Shown piece by piece: positions 8,592 to 17,887 of a stretch of 54,927 bases of DNA (its first letter is position 1; every line of letters starts with the position of its first letter). A model generated the notes under the pieces. The model ran no database searches. It saw only the letters and a program-made list of their open reading frames with translations, and was not told the DNA's origin. The position numbers were made by a program, and so were the translations under genes. Source of the DNA: Clostridiaceae bacterium (GTDB lineage Bacteria > Bacillota_A > Clostridia > Clostridiales > Clostridiaceae); contig JAQSXU010000015.1 in NCBI GenBank assembly GCA_029256485.1, positions 1-54,927 on the forward strand. Reading direction: 5' to 3'.

Positions 8592-10949
8592 ATGGCTACC
8601 TTTAATACACGTTTTTACAAAGGAGAAGTTGAATATTCTGATGGAGAAATTGAAAAGGAATTAAGGGGAATTGTAGAACAAGACTTAGATTTGGAGGGTA
8701 CACTTAACACCGACAATAGGTGGCCGATATTCTACCATTTATCTCACCTAAGAAGGAATATTATCAATTGGTACCCATTTAGTGAAAAGGCCTCTATATT
8801 AGAAGTTGGTTCAGGGTGTGGTGCAATTACAGATATATTATGTGAAAAGGCGCGACATGTGGTATCTGTGGAATTGACAAAGGTACGTGCTGAAATAAAT
8901 TTTCTTCGTAATAAAGGATTTGAAAACCTTGATATATTTGTGGGTAATATTAATAATATGCAATTTAATAAGAAATTTGACTACATAATTTTAAATGGTG
9001 TTTTTGAGTATGCAATTGCATTTACTAAAACACAAAACCCGTATGTAGATTTTCTTACGAAATTAAAAGATTTTCTTAAACCTGATGGTAAGATTATTGT
9101 TGCTATTGAAAATCGTTTAGGGCTTAAATATCTTTCAGGAGCAAAGGAAGATCATACAGGTATAATTTTTGACGGCATTAACGGATATAAAAATGTTAAT
9201 CATGTAAGAACATTCTCAAAAAGTGAGATTATTAAGATTATAAGTGATTCAGGAATAAACAATTTCAAGTTTTATTATCCATACCCAGATTATAAATTTC
9301 CGGAATATATATACACTGATGAGGGGTTCGAACTAATTCCTCTTTCCTATGATATTACGCCTTTTGACAGTGACCGCTTGGAGTTATATAACGAAAAAGA
9401 GCTTGTTCGTACACTAGTAAAGGAGAAGGTATGCGGAACATTTTCAAATTCCTTTCTTATTGAAATGAGCATGCTGCCATCTGATAAAAAGAATGAAATC
9501 CTGTTTGCAAAAATAAGTAGTAACCGCAGAAAGGATATGCGAATAGCTACCGTTATTGAGAGGAATGAAGAAGGTGAGCTTTGGGTTGTTAAGTATCCTG
9601 AAAATCATCTTGCAGAGAAACATATTGAGCATATATTCAAAATATATGAGATGTCTAAAAAACTAAGTTCCATACCTTATATTCCTCTAAAGCGCTTGAA
9701 AAAGGGTATAGCCTGCAAATATCTGCATACTGAAAGCCTGAAGGATAAACTTATAAAGTTTGTGGATGATGGAGATTTTAATGGCTTTCTAAGTACTGTA
9801 AGAGAAGTATATACAGCTATAGACAGGGATAGTAGAGAATGCAATAACATATATACCGATGCTTTTAAAACAGTGTTTGGTGATGCGCAGTTTGACTACC
9901 CTTTAAGGTGTAGTGCTCTGTCAAATATAGATATTATATTTGACAATTTACTTATTGATAACAATGAGTATTGCATTATAGATTATGAATGGACATTTAA
10001 TATTGATATTCCTATATTGTTTATATTTTGGCGTGCTTTGCATATTTTTTACTATACAACCCCAAGGTTAATAGATATGATTTCCTATAAGGCTCTTATG
10101 TCAATGTTTAATATATCTGAAGACATGACAGAGGTCTTTTGTTCATGGGCTGATTACTTTTCTAAAGAATTCATTAAAAGTAACGAATATAAAAATATTC
10201 GCAAGCAGGTTATAAGTGCAGATATTAATAACATTTTCGACACACAAATCAATGAGCATATAATCTATAGTAGCCTTTATATTGATGAGGGGAACGGATA
10301 CAACGAACAATCAAAACTCTATGTAAAATGTACATCTATTGATGGATATTATGTAGCATCCTTTGACTTGTCAAAAATTAATAATATCAAAAGCATAAGG
10401 TTTGATCCTATTGAAGGATTTATGTGCAGCGTCAAGTTAAGGAACATAGAAACAGATATTAAAGATTTAAGTATTTGTAATGTAAACTCATATCTTTCTT
10501 ATACGGATTATTACGAATTTTTTAATACAGACCCCAGATTTGAGTTCTCTGGAGCGTTTAATCAGAGTAACTATGTCAATATATGTTTTGAAATAAGTAA
10601 ATACACATCAGATTACCTTATTACAAAGCTTGTAGAAATAAATCAGGAAAATACTAAAAATATTGGTACTCTTGTGAATCAACAAACAATAAGTGATGAA
10701 ATAAATCATAGGTATGATAGTCTTTTTGTTGAAAAATCAGAGCTAAAGAGAGAATTTGATAATGTTGTTTCTGAAAAGGCAGAACTAAAGAGAGAATTTG
10801 ATAATGTTGTTTCTGAAAAGGCAGAGCTAAAGAGAGAATTTGATAATGTTGTTTCTGATAACGAAGAACTAAAACAGAAACTTACTAATCTTTATAATTC
10901 CAAAGTATATAGGATCCTAAAAATACTAAAAAAGGGGAATAAAAAATAA
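8592..10949 (+). CDS. WbdD-like methyltransferase/kinase-like protein with C-terminal coiled coil
   Basis: A 785-residue multidomain protein. Residues about 45-215 are a class I SAM methyltransferase with motif I LEVGSGCGA (Glu71 onward). The centre contains an APH/choline-kinase-like catalytic stretch: Asp447, five residues before Asn452 in DIIFDNLLID, then IIDYEW with Asp464 at the metal-binding position; the usual His of HxD is absent. The C-terminus carries three exact-register copies of a 14-residue heptad-type repeat (714-755) and a fourth decayed one. Methyltransferase-kinase-coiled coil is the order of WbdD, which caps O9a chains and measures their length. It overlaps the exporter operon by position (three bases after the ATPase gene). 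Substrate unknown; kinase activity unproven. Confidence 0.75.
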   Translation: MATFNTRFYKGEVEYSDGEIEKELRGIVEQDLDLEGTLNTDNRWPIFYHLSHLRRNIINWYPFSEKASILEVGSGCGAITDILCEKARHVVSVELTKVRAEINFLRNKGFENLDIFVGNINNMQFNKKFDYIILNGVFEYAIAFTKTQNPYVDFLTKLKDFLKPDGKIIVAIENRLGLKYLSGAKEDHTGIIFDGINGYKNVNHVRTFSKSEIIKIISDSGINNFKFYYPYPDYKFPEYIYTDEGFELIPLSYDITPFDSDRLELYNEKELVRTLVKEKVCGTFSNSFLIEMSMLPSDKKNEILFAKISSNRRKDMRIATVIERNEEGELWVVKYPENHLAEKHIEHIFKIYEMSKKLSSIPYIPLKRLKKGIACKYLHTESLKDKLIKFVDDGDFNGFLSTVREVYTAIDRDSRECNNIYTDAFKTVFGDAQFDYPLRCSALSNIDIIFDNLLIDNNEYCIIDYEWTFNIDIPILFIFWRALHIFYYTTPRLIDMISYKALMSMFNISEDMTEVFCSWADYFSKEFIKSNEYKNIRKQVISADINNIFDTQINEHIIYSSLYIDEGNGYNEQSKLYVKCTSIDGYYVASFDLSKINNIKSIRFDPIEGFMCSVKLRNIETDIKDLSICNVNSYLSYTDYYEFFNTDPRFEFSGAFNQSNYVNICFEISKYTSDYLITKLVEINQENTKNIGTLVNQQTISDEINHRYDSLFVEKSELKREFDNVVSEKAELKREFDNVVSEKAELKREFDNVVSDNEELKQKLTNLYNSKVYRILKILKKGNKK
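10731..10856 (+). repeat. Three tandem 42-bp in-frame repeats
   Basis: Units start at 10731, 10773 and 10815 and are almost identical at DNA level (each encodes E-K-S/A-ELKREFDNVVS). A fourth, diverged unit begins at 10857. Two heptads per unit fit a continuous coiled coil. The near identity implies recent expansion or active homogenisation, so copy number may differ between strains. Confidence 0.95.
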
Positions 10950-10976
10950 ATAATATTAGCTGTGGAGGTTAGTTGC

Positions 10977-13094
10977 GTGTCGATAAACTATAATATTGAA
11001 AATACTGTACTGTTTAAAGAAAACAAAAAAACAAATCTAATGATTAAAGGATGGGCGGTATGTGACAACGGAAAGATTGACATTTCAATTTGTGGATATT
11101 CAAATTATGATATCTCATTTGAAAAAAGACCTGATGTCTTTAGTTACTTTAATTGTAATAAATATGCTCTTAATAGTGGTATAATAATTAGGGTGTATGA
11201 TATCAAGCAGGACTCTGTAAATATAAACTTAAAAGATAATGATGAATCTAAAACACATACGATTTATATTAAAAACTTAAAAAAGTCAAGTCGGGAGAAA
11301 ATAATTACTAAAGAAAATGTAGATAAGCTTTATAAAAGCTTGAGGAATTATGGACTTATTAATTCGGTAAAAAAAGTTGTTCAAAAAATTAAGGGTGAGA
11401 GAGTTGCTCCTTCCTCTATGGAGATAAGTGAGCCCTACGTATACATTGAGGAACCATTTGAGACAAAAAGTTTTAGTTTAACACTAGATGTCATAATCAA
11501 TGCATCAAATACTGTTTGCAAGGATTATTTAGGTGAATGTTGTAGCTCTATCAAAGGTATGAAATTTTCATCAATATATTTTATATGTAATAAAGAAACA
11601 AAAGATGAAATTAATAATTTATGTATAGAAAATCTAACTGTTTTGGAGTGTAGCAAGAATTTAAAAACAAAGCAGGACTGTATAAGATTTGTGAAGGAGA
11701 ATGCAACCCTCAAAAGCAATTATGTTATGTATCTTAACGGAACAGATAAGCTTAGTAGTAATGCATACCATGAAGTTCTATCCATTGCACAGGAAAAACC
11801 CCAATTTGATATGATAACTGCTAATGAAGACAGATTTGAAGAATACGAATACTTTGGACCATTCTATAAAAAGTACTTATTTATGAATGAAAACAGAATA
11901 AATATAGATAAGTTAATTAGATGTTTTGTTGTGATAAAAACTGAGTTTATTGATAACTTTATTAATGGAGATGTAAATGTTGCAAACATTTATGTAATTG
12001 ATAAGGTATTATATCATTTTCGTCTTATTAAGGCTGACAGGACAAATATAAAGCCTATTGCTTTTTATCTCCCCCAGTTTCATGCAATACCAGAAAATGA
12101 CGAGTGGTGGGGAAAGGGATTTACTGAATGGGTGAACGTCAAAAAGGGTGTGCCAATGTTTAATGGACACTATCAACCGCATGTGCCAGGAGAGCAAGGA
12201 TATTATAATCTTGTTGAGGACAAGTCCATACAATATAAGCAAATAGAGCTTGCGAAGCAGTATAATATATATGGCTTTTGTTATTATTACTATTGGTTTA
12301 AAGGAAAAAGGCTTCTTGAAAAGCCTTTGGACAAGCTTTTAGGGGATAAAAACCTGGACTTCCCTTTTTGCATATGTTGGGCAAATGAAACGTGGAGTAG
12401 GCGTTGGGACGGACAAGAAAGCCAGGTTCTAATGCAACAAGTTCACGATGATGAAACTGATAGAATGTTTATATATGATGTATTGCCCATATTAAAGGAT
12501 GAAAGATATATAAAGATAGACAATGATCCGTTGCTTATTATATATAGGGCTGAGTTATTCCCAAATCTGTCGAAAACTGTGGACTTTTGGAGGAAAGTGT
12601 GTTTAGGAGAAGGATTACAAGGACTTAAAGTTGCTATGGTGCAGACTTTTGGAATTTCTAACCCTGCACCTTATGGGTGTGATTACGCGGTTGAATTTCC
12701 GCCACATAATATACCGACAGCGGAAATTAGTAAACAAATGACTGGCCTTGTTCCCGAATTTAGCGGAAATATATATGACTATAAAGATGTAGCAGCAAGG
12801 GCTATGAATAAGCCTTATGGCGGATATCCTATGTTCAGAGGTGTCATGCTGAGTTGGGACAATACTGCCAGACGCGGGACTAAATCAAATATTTACGCAG
12901 GAGCTAACCCGCAGGAATATAAAAAGTGGATAGCGAGTATAGCTGACTATACTTCTAATATGAATAATGAGTACGAACAGTTTGTTTTTATAAATGCTTG
13001 GAACGAATGGGCAGAAGGAACTCACCTTGAGCCGGATCAGAAATATGGCATGGAATATCTGGAAGTAACAAGAGACGCTATCTGTTCGATATGA
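10977..13094 (+). CDS. Multidomain WbsX-family (GH99-like) glycan enzyme
   Basis: 705-residue protein. The C-terminal half from residue 359 (KPIAFYLPQFHAIPEND, GKGFTEWVNVKKG, FCICWANETWSRRWDG, FVFINAWNEWAEGTHLEPD) is the WbsX domain, related to GH99 and found widely in O-antigen and capsule loci. Residues about 5-105 look like a beta-sandwich (KGWAVCDNGKIDISICGY). Residues about 167-345 look like a GT2 fold without a recognisable catalytic DxD (YLNGTD at 252 stands in its place). Start set at GTG 10977, since GGAGG at 10964-10968 overlaps the alternative GTG at 10962. It lies 27 bases after the WbdD-like gene. WbsX domains probably cleave or transfer in glycan maturation; activity here is unknown. 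Confidence 0.82.
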   Translation: MSINYNIENTVLFKENKKTNLMIKGWAVCDNGKIDISICGYSNYDISFEKRPDVFSYFNCNKYALNSGIIIRVYDIKQDSVNINLKDNDESKTHTIYIKNLKKSSREKIITKENVDKLYKSLRNYGLINSVKKVVQKIKGERVAPSSMEISEPYVYIEEPFETKSFSLTLDVIINASNTVCKDYLGECCSSIKGMKFSSIYFICNKETKDEINNLCIENLTVLECSKNLKTKQDCIRFVKENATLKSNYVMYLNGTDKLSSNAYHEVLSIAQEKPQFDMITANEDRFEEYEYFGPFYKKYLFMNENRINIDKLIRCFVVIKTEFIDNFINGDVNVANIYVIDKVLYHFRLIKADRTNIKPIAFYLPQFHAIPENDEWWGKGFTEWVNVKKGVPMFNGHYQPHVPGEQGYYNLVEDKSIQYKQIELAKQYNIYGFCYYYYWFKGKRLLEKPLDKLLGDKNLDFPFCICWANETWSRRWDGQESQVLMQQVHDDETDRMFIYDVLPILKDERYIKIDNDPLLIIYRAELFPNLSKTVDFWRKVCLGEGLQGLKVAMVQTFGISNPAPYGCDYAVEFPPHNIPTAEISKQMTGLVPEFSGNIYDYKDVAARAMNKPYGGYPMFRGVMLSWDNTARRGTKSNIYAGANPQEYKKWIASIADYTSNMNNEYEQFVFINAWNEWAEGTHLEPDQKYGMEYLEVTRDAICSI

Positions 13095-13195
13095 TTTATA
13101 ACACAATTGAATAACTAATCCATTTTAGACGTACATGAAAGTTATGTAGTATTGAGTCATAATATGTTACAGAAGCATAATTGGGGGTAGTGCTT

Positions 13196-14068
13196 ATGAA
13201 TAGTCTTGTAAGTGTTATAGTTCCATCATTTAACTATGAAAAATATATAATAGAATGTATCCAATCAATAGAAAATCAGGATTATAAAGAAATTGAACTT
13301 ATTGTTATCGATGATTTCTCTAATGATAACAGTCCACTGTTAATTTCGGAGTATCTTGATAGTGATAAAATAAAAAATAGATTTTCGAATATTATATTTA
13401 AGATACATGAAAAAAACATGGGAGCTCATTATACGATAAATGAAGCAATATCTTATGCAAAAGGTAAGTATATATCAATAATAAACGCTGATGATATGTA
13501 TATGTCCAATAGATTTAGTACTATAATCCCACTCATGGAACAAAAGGGGTGCCCCTTTGCGTTTTCTTCTGTAGAAATCATAGACACAAACTCTTGCGTA
13601 GCACATAGCGAAGAGGCGGAAAGTTTTAGAAATGTGCAAGGCTGTATAAACGATAATGTGGTTATTTCTCATGAACTCATTTCTCAGAATGTTGCAATTT
13701 CAACTGGAAATTTTGTTTTTGAAATAAGCCTGTACGAGAAATTGGACGGGTTTAAACAATACAAATATATTCACGATTGGGATTTTATTTTAAGAGCTTG
13801 CCTTATTAGTGAGCCATTATATACAAATGCGACGAAATATCTCTATAGGTTACATCAATCTAATTCTTTTAGAGAGCTTGATAATGTGGCTACTATTGAA
13901 ACAAATAAAGTGTTAGGAGGCTTTTTTAGAAAAATCTTTCTTGGCAAGAGTGATAATAGAAACCTCACACCTAAGATGTTATTACAGTTTTTCAAGAATA
14001 GACCTTATTTCAAAACTTATATAAAATATGCTTGTGTACCATTTATTTCATCGTACAAACATAGCTAG
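13196..14068 (+). CDS. Family 2 glycosyltransferase
   Basis: Cytoplasmic GT-A-fold glycosyltransferase of 290 residues. The start region VSVIVPSFNYEKYIIECIQSI is typical of GT2; the nucleotide-sugar motifs VIDDFSNDNS and INADDMYM (the DxD-type metal site) follow, then HDWDFILRA near residue 195, a typical acceptor/catalytic-base region. ATG 13196 chosen because GGGGG at 13183-13187 is well spaced; an in-frame TTG at 13181 overlaps it. Donor and acceptor sugars cannot be inferred. There are 101 bases after the WbsX gene with no clear terminator. Confidence 0.88.
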   Translation: MNSLVSVIVPSFNYEKYIIECIQSIENQDYKEIELIVIDDFSNDNSPLLISEYLDSDKIKNRFSNIIFKIHEKNMGAHYTINEAISYAKGKYISIINADDMYMSNRFSTIIPLMEQKGCPFAFSSVEIIDTNSCVAHSEEAESFRNVQGCINDNVVISHELISQNVAISTGNFVFEISLYEKLDGFKQYKYIHDWDFILRACLISEPLYTNATKYLYRLHQSNSFRELDNVATIETNKVLGGFFRKIFLGKSDNRNLTPKMLLQFFKNRPYFKTYIKYACVPFISSYKHS

Positions 14069-14079
14069 AGGAGGATAAA

Positions 14080-16800
14080 ATGGATCTTAATAAAAAGCTT
14101 AGTGATAAACATTACTTAAGTATTCAGTTGGTTATCACAGGTATTATTCTAATAGCTACATATGGTTTTTTGTTTTTTTCAGGGAAATTAAATATATACT
14201 GGGATATAGGAGGAGATACTTACGCCAGTTATTGGCCTAGTTATGCATTTTTTTCAGATTATATTAGAAATCCACCATATGGAGGTTGGTCCTTTAAAAT
14301 GGGACTAGGAGGTAATATTTTTGCTTATTCATCGTTTTTATTAGATCCTTTTAATCTTATTGTGCTACTATTTCCTAAGAGTACTATAGAGTATGGTATT
14401 TTACTTGCTGCAATAGCAAAGTTTTTTACTGTATCAATATTAGCACATCTTTTTTTGAAACAAATAGGGTTTAGAGGAATTCCTTTAGTTATAGGATCGC
14501 TTATTTATACATTTAGTGGTTATATGGTAGGCTGGGGGCAGCATTATCAATTTGCTACAATGTTCTGCTTGTTTACATTTGTATTATATGCATTTGAACG
14601 TTGGATGTTTACAGCCAAGTGGATTTTGCTTACATTAGCGACAGCTTTACTTATCGGTTGCAATATATATTTTAGTTATATGATATTTCTGTTTTTAATA
14701 TTGTATTATATAATTAGGTACTGTATTCTTAATACTTTTAATTTTAAAGAGTTTCTTTTTCATGGCATGAAGACTGCGCTGATATTATTTATTGGTGTAG
14801 CTTTAGCGGCAATATTAGTATTACCACAAGTATATGTTATCCTTCAGAGCCCTCGCGTTACCGGAAGAATGATACCTTGTTTGCAATTTGCACCAATAAG
14901 TGAATATATTACAATTGTTTGCCGATTTCTGTCAAATAATATTCTAGGTATACAATATTTTAGTGGTAAAGCAAGTGTTAATACTAATTTCTATGAAGCC
15001 CCATTCCTCTACTGTGGAATCATATCATTTTTTGTAATCCCGAGGTTGTTCTCAAAAAGAAATTTCAAAAAAGTATACTTAGTTGTAACTGGACTGGTAA
15101 TATTTGCGCTATTATTCCCTTCATTTACTAATTTGGTTTTTAATGCTTTCAGTGCTTATACATACAGATGGACATTTTTATTAATCCCTATAATTTCAAT
15201 ATCTGTTGCAAAGGGGCTTACTATATCTTTAAGTGAGGAAAAATCATTTAAAAATATAAATATATTTATTTCACATTTTATATTCTTTGTGGGTATAGGT
15301 ATTATTATTTTTAAAAATAGAATTTTTGCTACTAACGATCAGTTTATAATAGTAATTCTATCTGTAGCTGTGTTATTACTTAGTACTATGGCGTACCTTT
15401 TGTTATTCAATATAGGTGGTTTAAATAAAAAAAAGACGGTAATCAGTACATTACTGGTATTAGTTGTAATGTTTGATATATCTGCAAATGCATTTATTTC
15501 AACTAATCTTAGAATCTCTGTTAAGCAAAGCGATAAAAATACTATTGTATCATATTTTGATAGTACAAATGATGCTGTAAGATACCTTAAAGAAAACGAT
15601 AAAGATTTCTACAGAATCAATAAAACATATTATCAGGAAGTATTGTCCGATGCATTATTTCAAGGGTTTTATGGAGAAAAGCAATATAATTCAATGACAG
15701 CAAAAAGTATATGGGATTTAATTCATAAAATGGATTTAGGTCACCCAAGTCTTATCCGTGGATTTTATGATAAATATGACTTGAGAAATTTAACTTCGGT
15801 AAAATACATGTTATCAAAGGAATCTACTAATCTAGATGGTTATAAATTTGTTTCAAAACAAGGTGATGTATATATCTATGAGAATTTAAACAGTTTACCT
15901 CTGGCGTTTACATATAACAGTTTTATACGTCAAGCCACATTTGATAATCTTGATTTATACCAAAAACAGAAAACAATGTATAATTCCTTTCTATTACCTG
16001 AGAATTCATCATATATACCGAGTGATGAAATGTATGAAGTAAAGGAATTCAAAGATATTCAAACAAACCAATTGGAAATAAAGAAACCATATTATCATGA
16101 TATTACTGAGATAGTGAATGATTTCCCTAGTGTATTGAAGTATACTGCAAATAGTGTTGATCCGCAGATATATATTAGGCTTGATAAAGTGAATACGAAT
16201 TCCATGACACTTAAATTTACAGCAAAATCTCCTTTGGCAAGTAATGGGAAGATTTATTTAAAAATTAATGGCAAAGAGTATAATGAAGTAGACTGTGTAC
16301 CGTTTGTGGTTATACAAGGAGAAAAGACATATATAATAAATATTACTTCATTAGATGTTCAGGAAATTCGCCTTGATCTAAGTGAGTCACCTGGTGAATA
16401 TGAAATAACTAATGTTTCATTGTTTGAACAAGATAACACTCAGTTTACAGAACAAATAGAAAGGATAAAAAATAGTGCTCTTAATATTGAGCAATTTTCT
16501 GATAATTATATCAGTGGTAATATATCAGTAACAAGTGATAAAATGCTTTATTTTTCGATTCCTTATGACAAGGGATGGACTGCGCTTGTTGATAATAAAG
16601 ATGTTCAATTGCACAATATTAATATTGCGTTTATGGGACTACCTATCGACGCAGGGGAGCATAAAATAGAGCTTAAATATAATCCGCCCGGGTTTTCCAT
16701 TGGATTATATATTACAATAATAACAATTATCATTTTAGGCTTGTATTTTACAATAAGTTGGGCTTTTATTAAAACAAACGAGAGGAACAAAAAATGTTAA
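14080..16800 (+). CDS. YfhO-family membrane glycosyltransferase-like protein
   Basis: 906-residue integral membrane protein of the YfhO family. The N-terminal half carries about twelve membrane segments with IYWDIGGDTYASYWPSY in the first outer loop, where GT-C enzymes place acidic catalytic residues. Residues about 480-870 form an extracytoplasmic region ending in the family-typical YDKGWTALVDNK and LPIDAGEHKIELKYNPPGF, and one last membrane helix follows. B. subtilis YfhO uses undecaprenyl-phosphate-sugar made by CsbB to glycosylate lipoteichoic acid. A CsbB-like GT and two possible flippase subunits lie at 20676-22316, so an analogous role is reasonable. AGGAGG precedes the ATG; it overlaps the next gene by seven bases. 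Confidence 0.85.
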   Translation: MDLNKKLSDKHYLSIQLVITGIILIATYGFLFFSGKLNIYWDIGGDTYASYWPSYAFFSDYIRNPPYGGWSFKMGLGGNIFAYSSFLLDPFNLIVLLFPKSTIEYGILLAAIAKFFTVSILAHLFLKQIGFRGIPLVIGSLIYTFSGYMVGWGQHYQFATMFCLFTFVLYAFERWMFTAKWILLTLATALLIGCNIYFSYMIFLFLILYYIIRYCILNTFNFKEFLFHGMKTALILFIGVALAAILVLPQVYVILQSPRVTGRMIPCLQFAPISEYITIVCRFLSNNILGIQYFSGKASVNTNFYEAPFLYCGIISFFVIPRLFSKRNFKKVYLVVTGLVIFALLFPSFTNLVFNAFSAYTYRWTFLLIPIISISVAKGLTISLSEEKSFKNINIFISHFIFFVGIGIIIFKNRIFATNDQFIIVILSVAVLLLSTMAYLLLFNIGGLNKKKTVISTLLVLVVMFDISANAFISTNLRISVKQSDKNTIVSYFDSTNDAVRYLKENDKDFYRINKTYYQEVLSDALFQGFYGEKQYNSMTAKSIWDLIHKMDLGHPSLIRGFYDKYDLRNLTSVKYMLSKESTNLDGYKFVSKQGDVYIYENLNSLPLAFTYNSFIRQATFDNLDLYQKQKTMYNSFLLPENSSYIPSDEMYEVKEFKDIQTNQLEIKKPYYHDITEIVNDFPSVLKYTANSVDPQIYIRLDKVNTNSMTLKFTAKSPLASNGKIYLKINGKEYNEVDCVPFVVIQGEKTYIINITSLDVQEIRLDLSESPGEYEITNVSLFEQDNTQFTEQIERIKNSALNIEQFSDNYISGNISVTSDKMLYFSIPYDKGWTALVDNKDVQLHNINIAFMGLPIDAGEHKIELKYNPPGFSIGLYITIITIIILGLYFTISWAFIKTNERNKKC

Positions 16801-17822
16801 ACGTTGTACAAATAGGATACGGATATTGGGGTGCCAATATTGCAAAAAAATTGATGGACTCGTCAAAATATGAGTTGAAAGCGTTGTGTGAAGCCTTGCC
16901 GGAAAGAGCAGAGCGAGCTAGAAAAGTATTACCTGAAAAAGTAATTATTAGTGATAATTATGAGAACTTCATTACTGATAAAAGTATTGATGCCTTTGTT
17001 ATTGCTACTCAAACTGAGTTAAGCTTCGAGATAGCAATGAATGCGATAGCTAATGGAAAACATATCTTTATTGAAAAACCGATAGCTACGACAGTAGAGC
17101 GAACAATAAAGTTAAAAGAAGCCGCAGAAAAGATGAAGGTTATTATTCATTGTGACCATATTATGCTGTATAATCCCTATTATCGTTATATAAAAAAAAT
17201 GATTGACAGTGGCGAGTTAGGGGATTTGATATATTTCGATGTTTCTAAATTGAACTTAGGACCAATTCGTAAAGACGTAAACGCACTAATGGATTTAGCG
17301 GTTCATGATGTTGCTGTTATTGATTACATGCTGGATGGTAAGGATGTTGTAAAACTTTCAGCTTTTGGAGAGACACCGTTTGGAAGACAGGAGACCCTTA
17401 CATACCTTACTCTAAAATATGATAATTTTATTGCTCATATTAAATCTAGTTGGGTTTCACCAATTAAAGTTAGGCAGACAATGATTGCCGGTACAAAAAA
17501 GATGGTCATATTTGATGATATGAGCTATGATAAAGTAAAAATATATGATTGTGGAATAGATGTTGTTCAAGGAAAGGAGTATGGGCAGTACGAATTTCTT
17601 AATAGAACGGGTGATATTTACATACCTAACATTCCTTTTGAAGATTCTTTATTAAATAGCCTTGAATATTTTGAGAATTGTGTTCAAACTGGGCAACAGT
17701 CAATTTCCGGACCTGAACCGGCATTGAGGGTAATGAAAATTCTTGAATGTGCACAAGAAGAGTTAAAGAACAACCAAAATATAAATTCCGATTCTTCTCT
17801 GGAGTATGTAGCGGCTATATAG
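16794..17822 (+). CDS. Gfo/Idh/MocA-family sugar dehydrogenase (WlbA/WbpB-like)
   Basis: NAD(P)-dependent oxidoreductase of 342 residues. The N-terminal Rossmann motif is IGYGYWGANIAKK, the catalytic-lysine motif EKP occurs in HIFIEKPIA, and VHDVAVIDY carries the His/Asp typical of the family. In amino-sugar pathways such as WlbA or WbpB it oxidises C3 of a UDP-sugar so that a DegT enzyme can aminate it. Exactly that neighbour follows at 17888, and a matching acetyltransferase lies at 23554. Starts inside the yfhO-like gene (seven-base overlap) after GAGGAAC. Substrate is inferred. Confidence 0.87.
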   Translation: MLNVVQIGYGYWGANIAKKLMDSSKYELKALCEALPERAERARKVLPEKVIISDNYENFITDKSIDAFVIATQTELSFEIAMNAIANGKHIFIEKPIATTVERTIKLKEAAEKMKVIIHCDHIMLYNPYYRYIKKMIDSGELGDLIYFDVSKLNLGPIRKDVNALMDLAVHDVAVIDYMLDGKDVVKLSAFGETPFGRQETLTYLTLKYDNFIAHIKSSWVSPIKVRQTMIAGTKKMVIFDDMSYDKVKIYDCGIDVVQGKEYGQYEFLNRTGDIYIPNIPFEDSLLNSLEYFENCVQTGQQSISGPEPALRVMKILECAQEELKNNQNINSDSSLEYVAAI

Positions 17823-17887
17823 TTCCATGAAAAAGTTTATCTGAAGATATATTTTAATGATTTTTAATATTAATAGAGGAGAATGTG

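Noticed and set aside
10731..10872. Possible CRISPR-like repeat array
   Set aside because: The repeats are directly contiguous, in frame and without spacers; they encode coiled-coil heptads.
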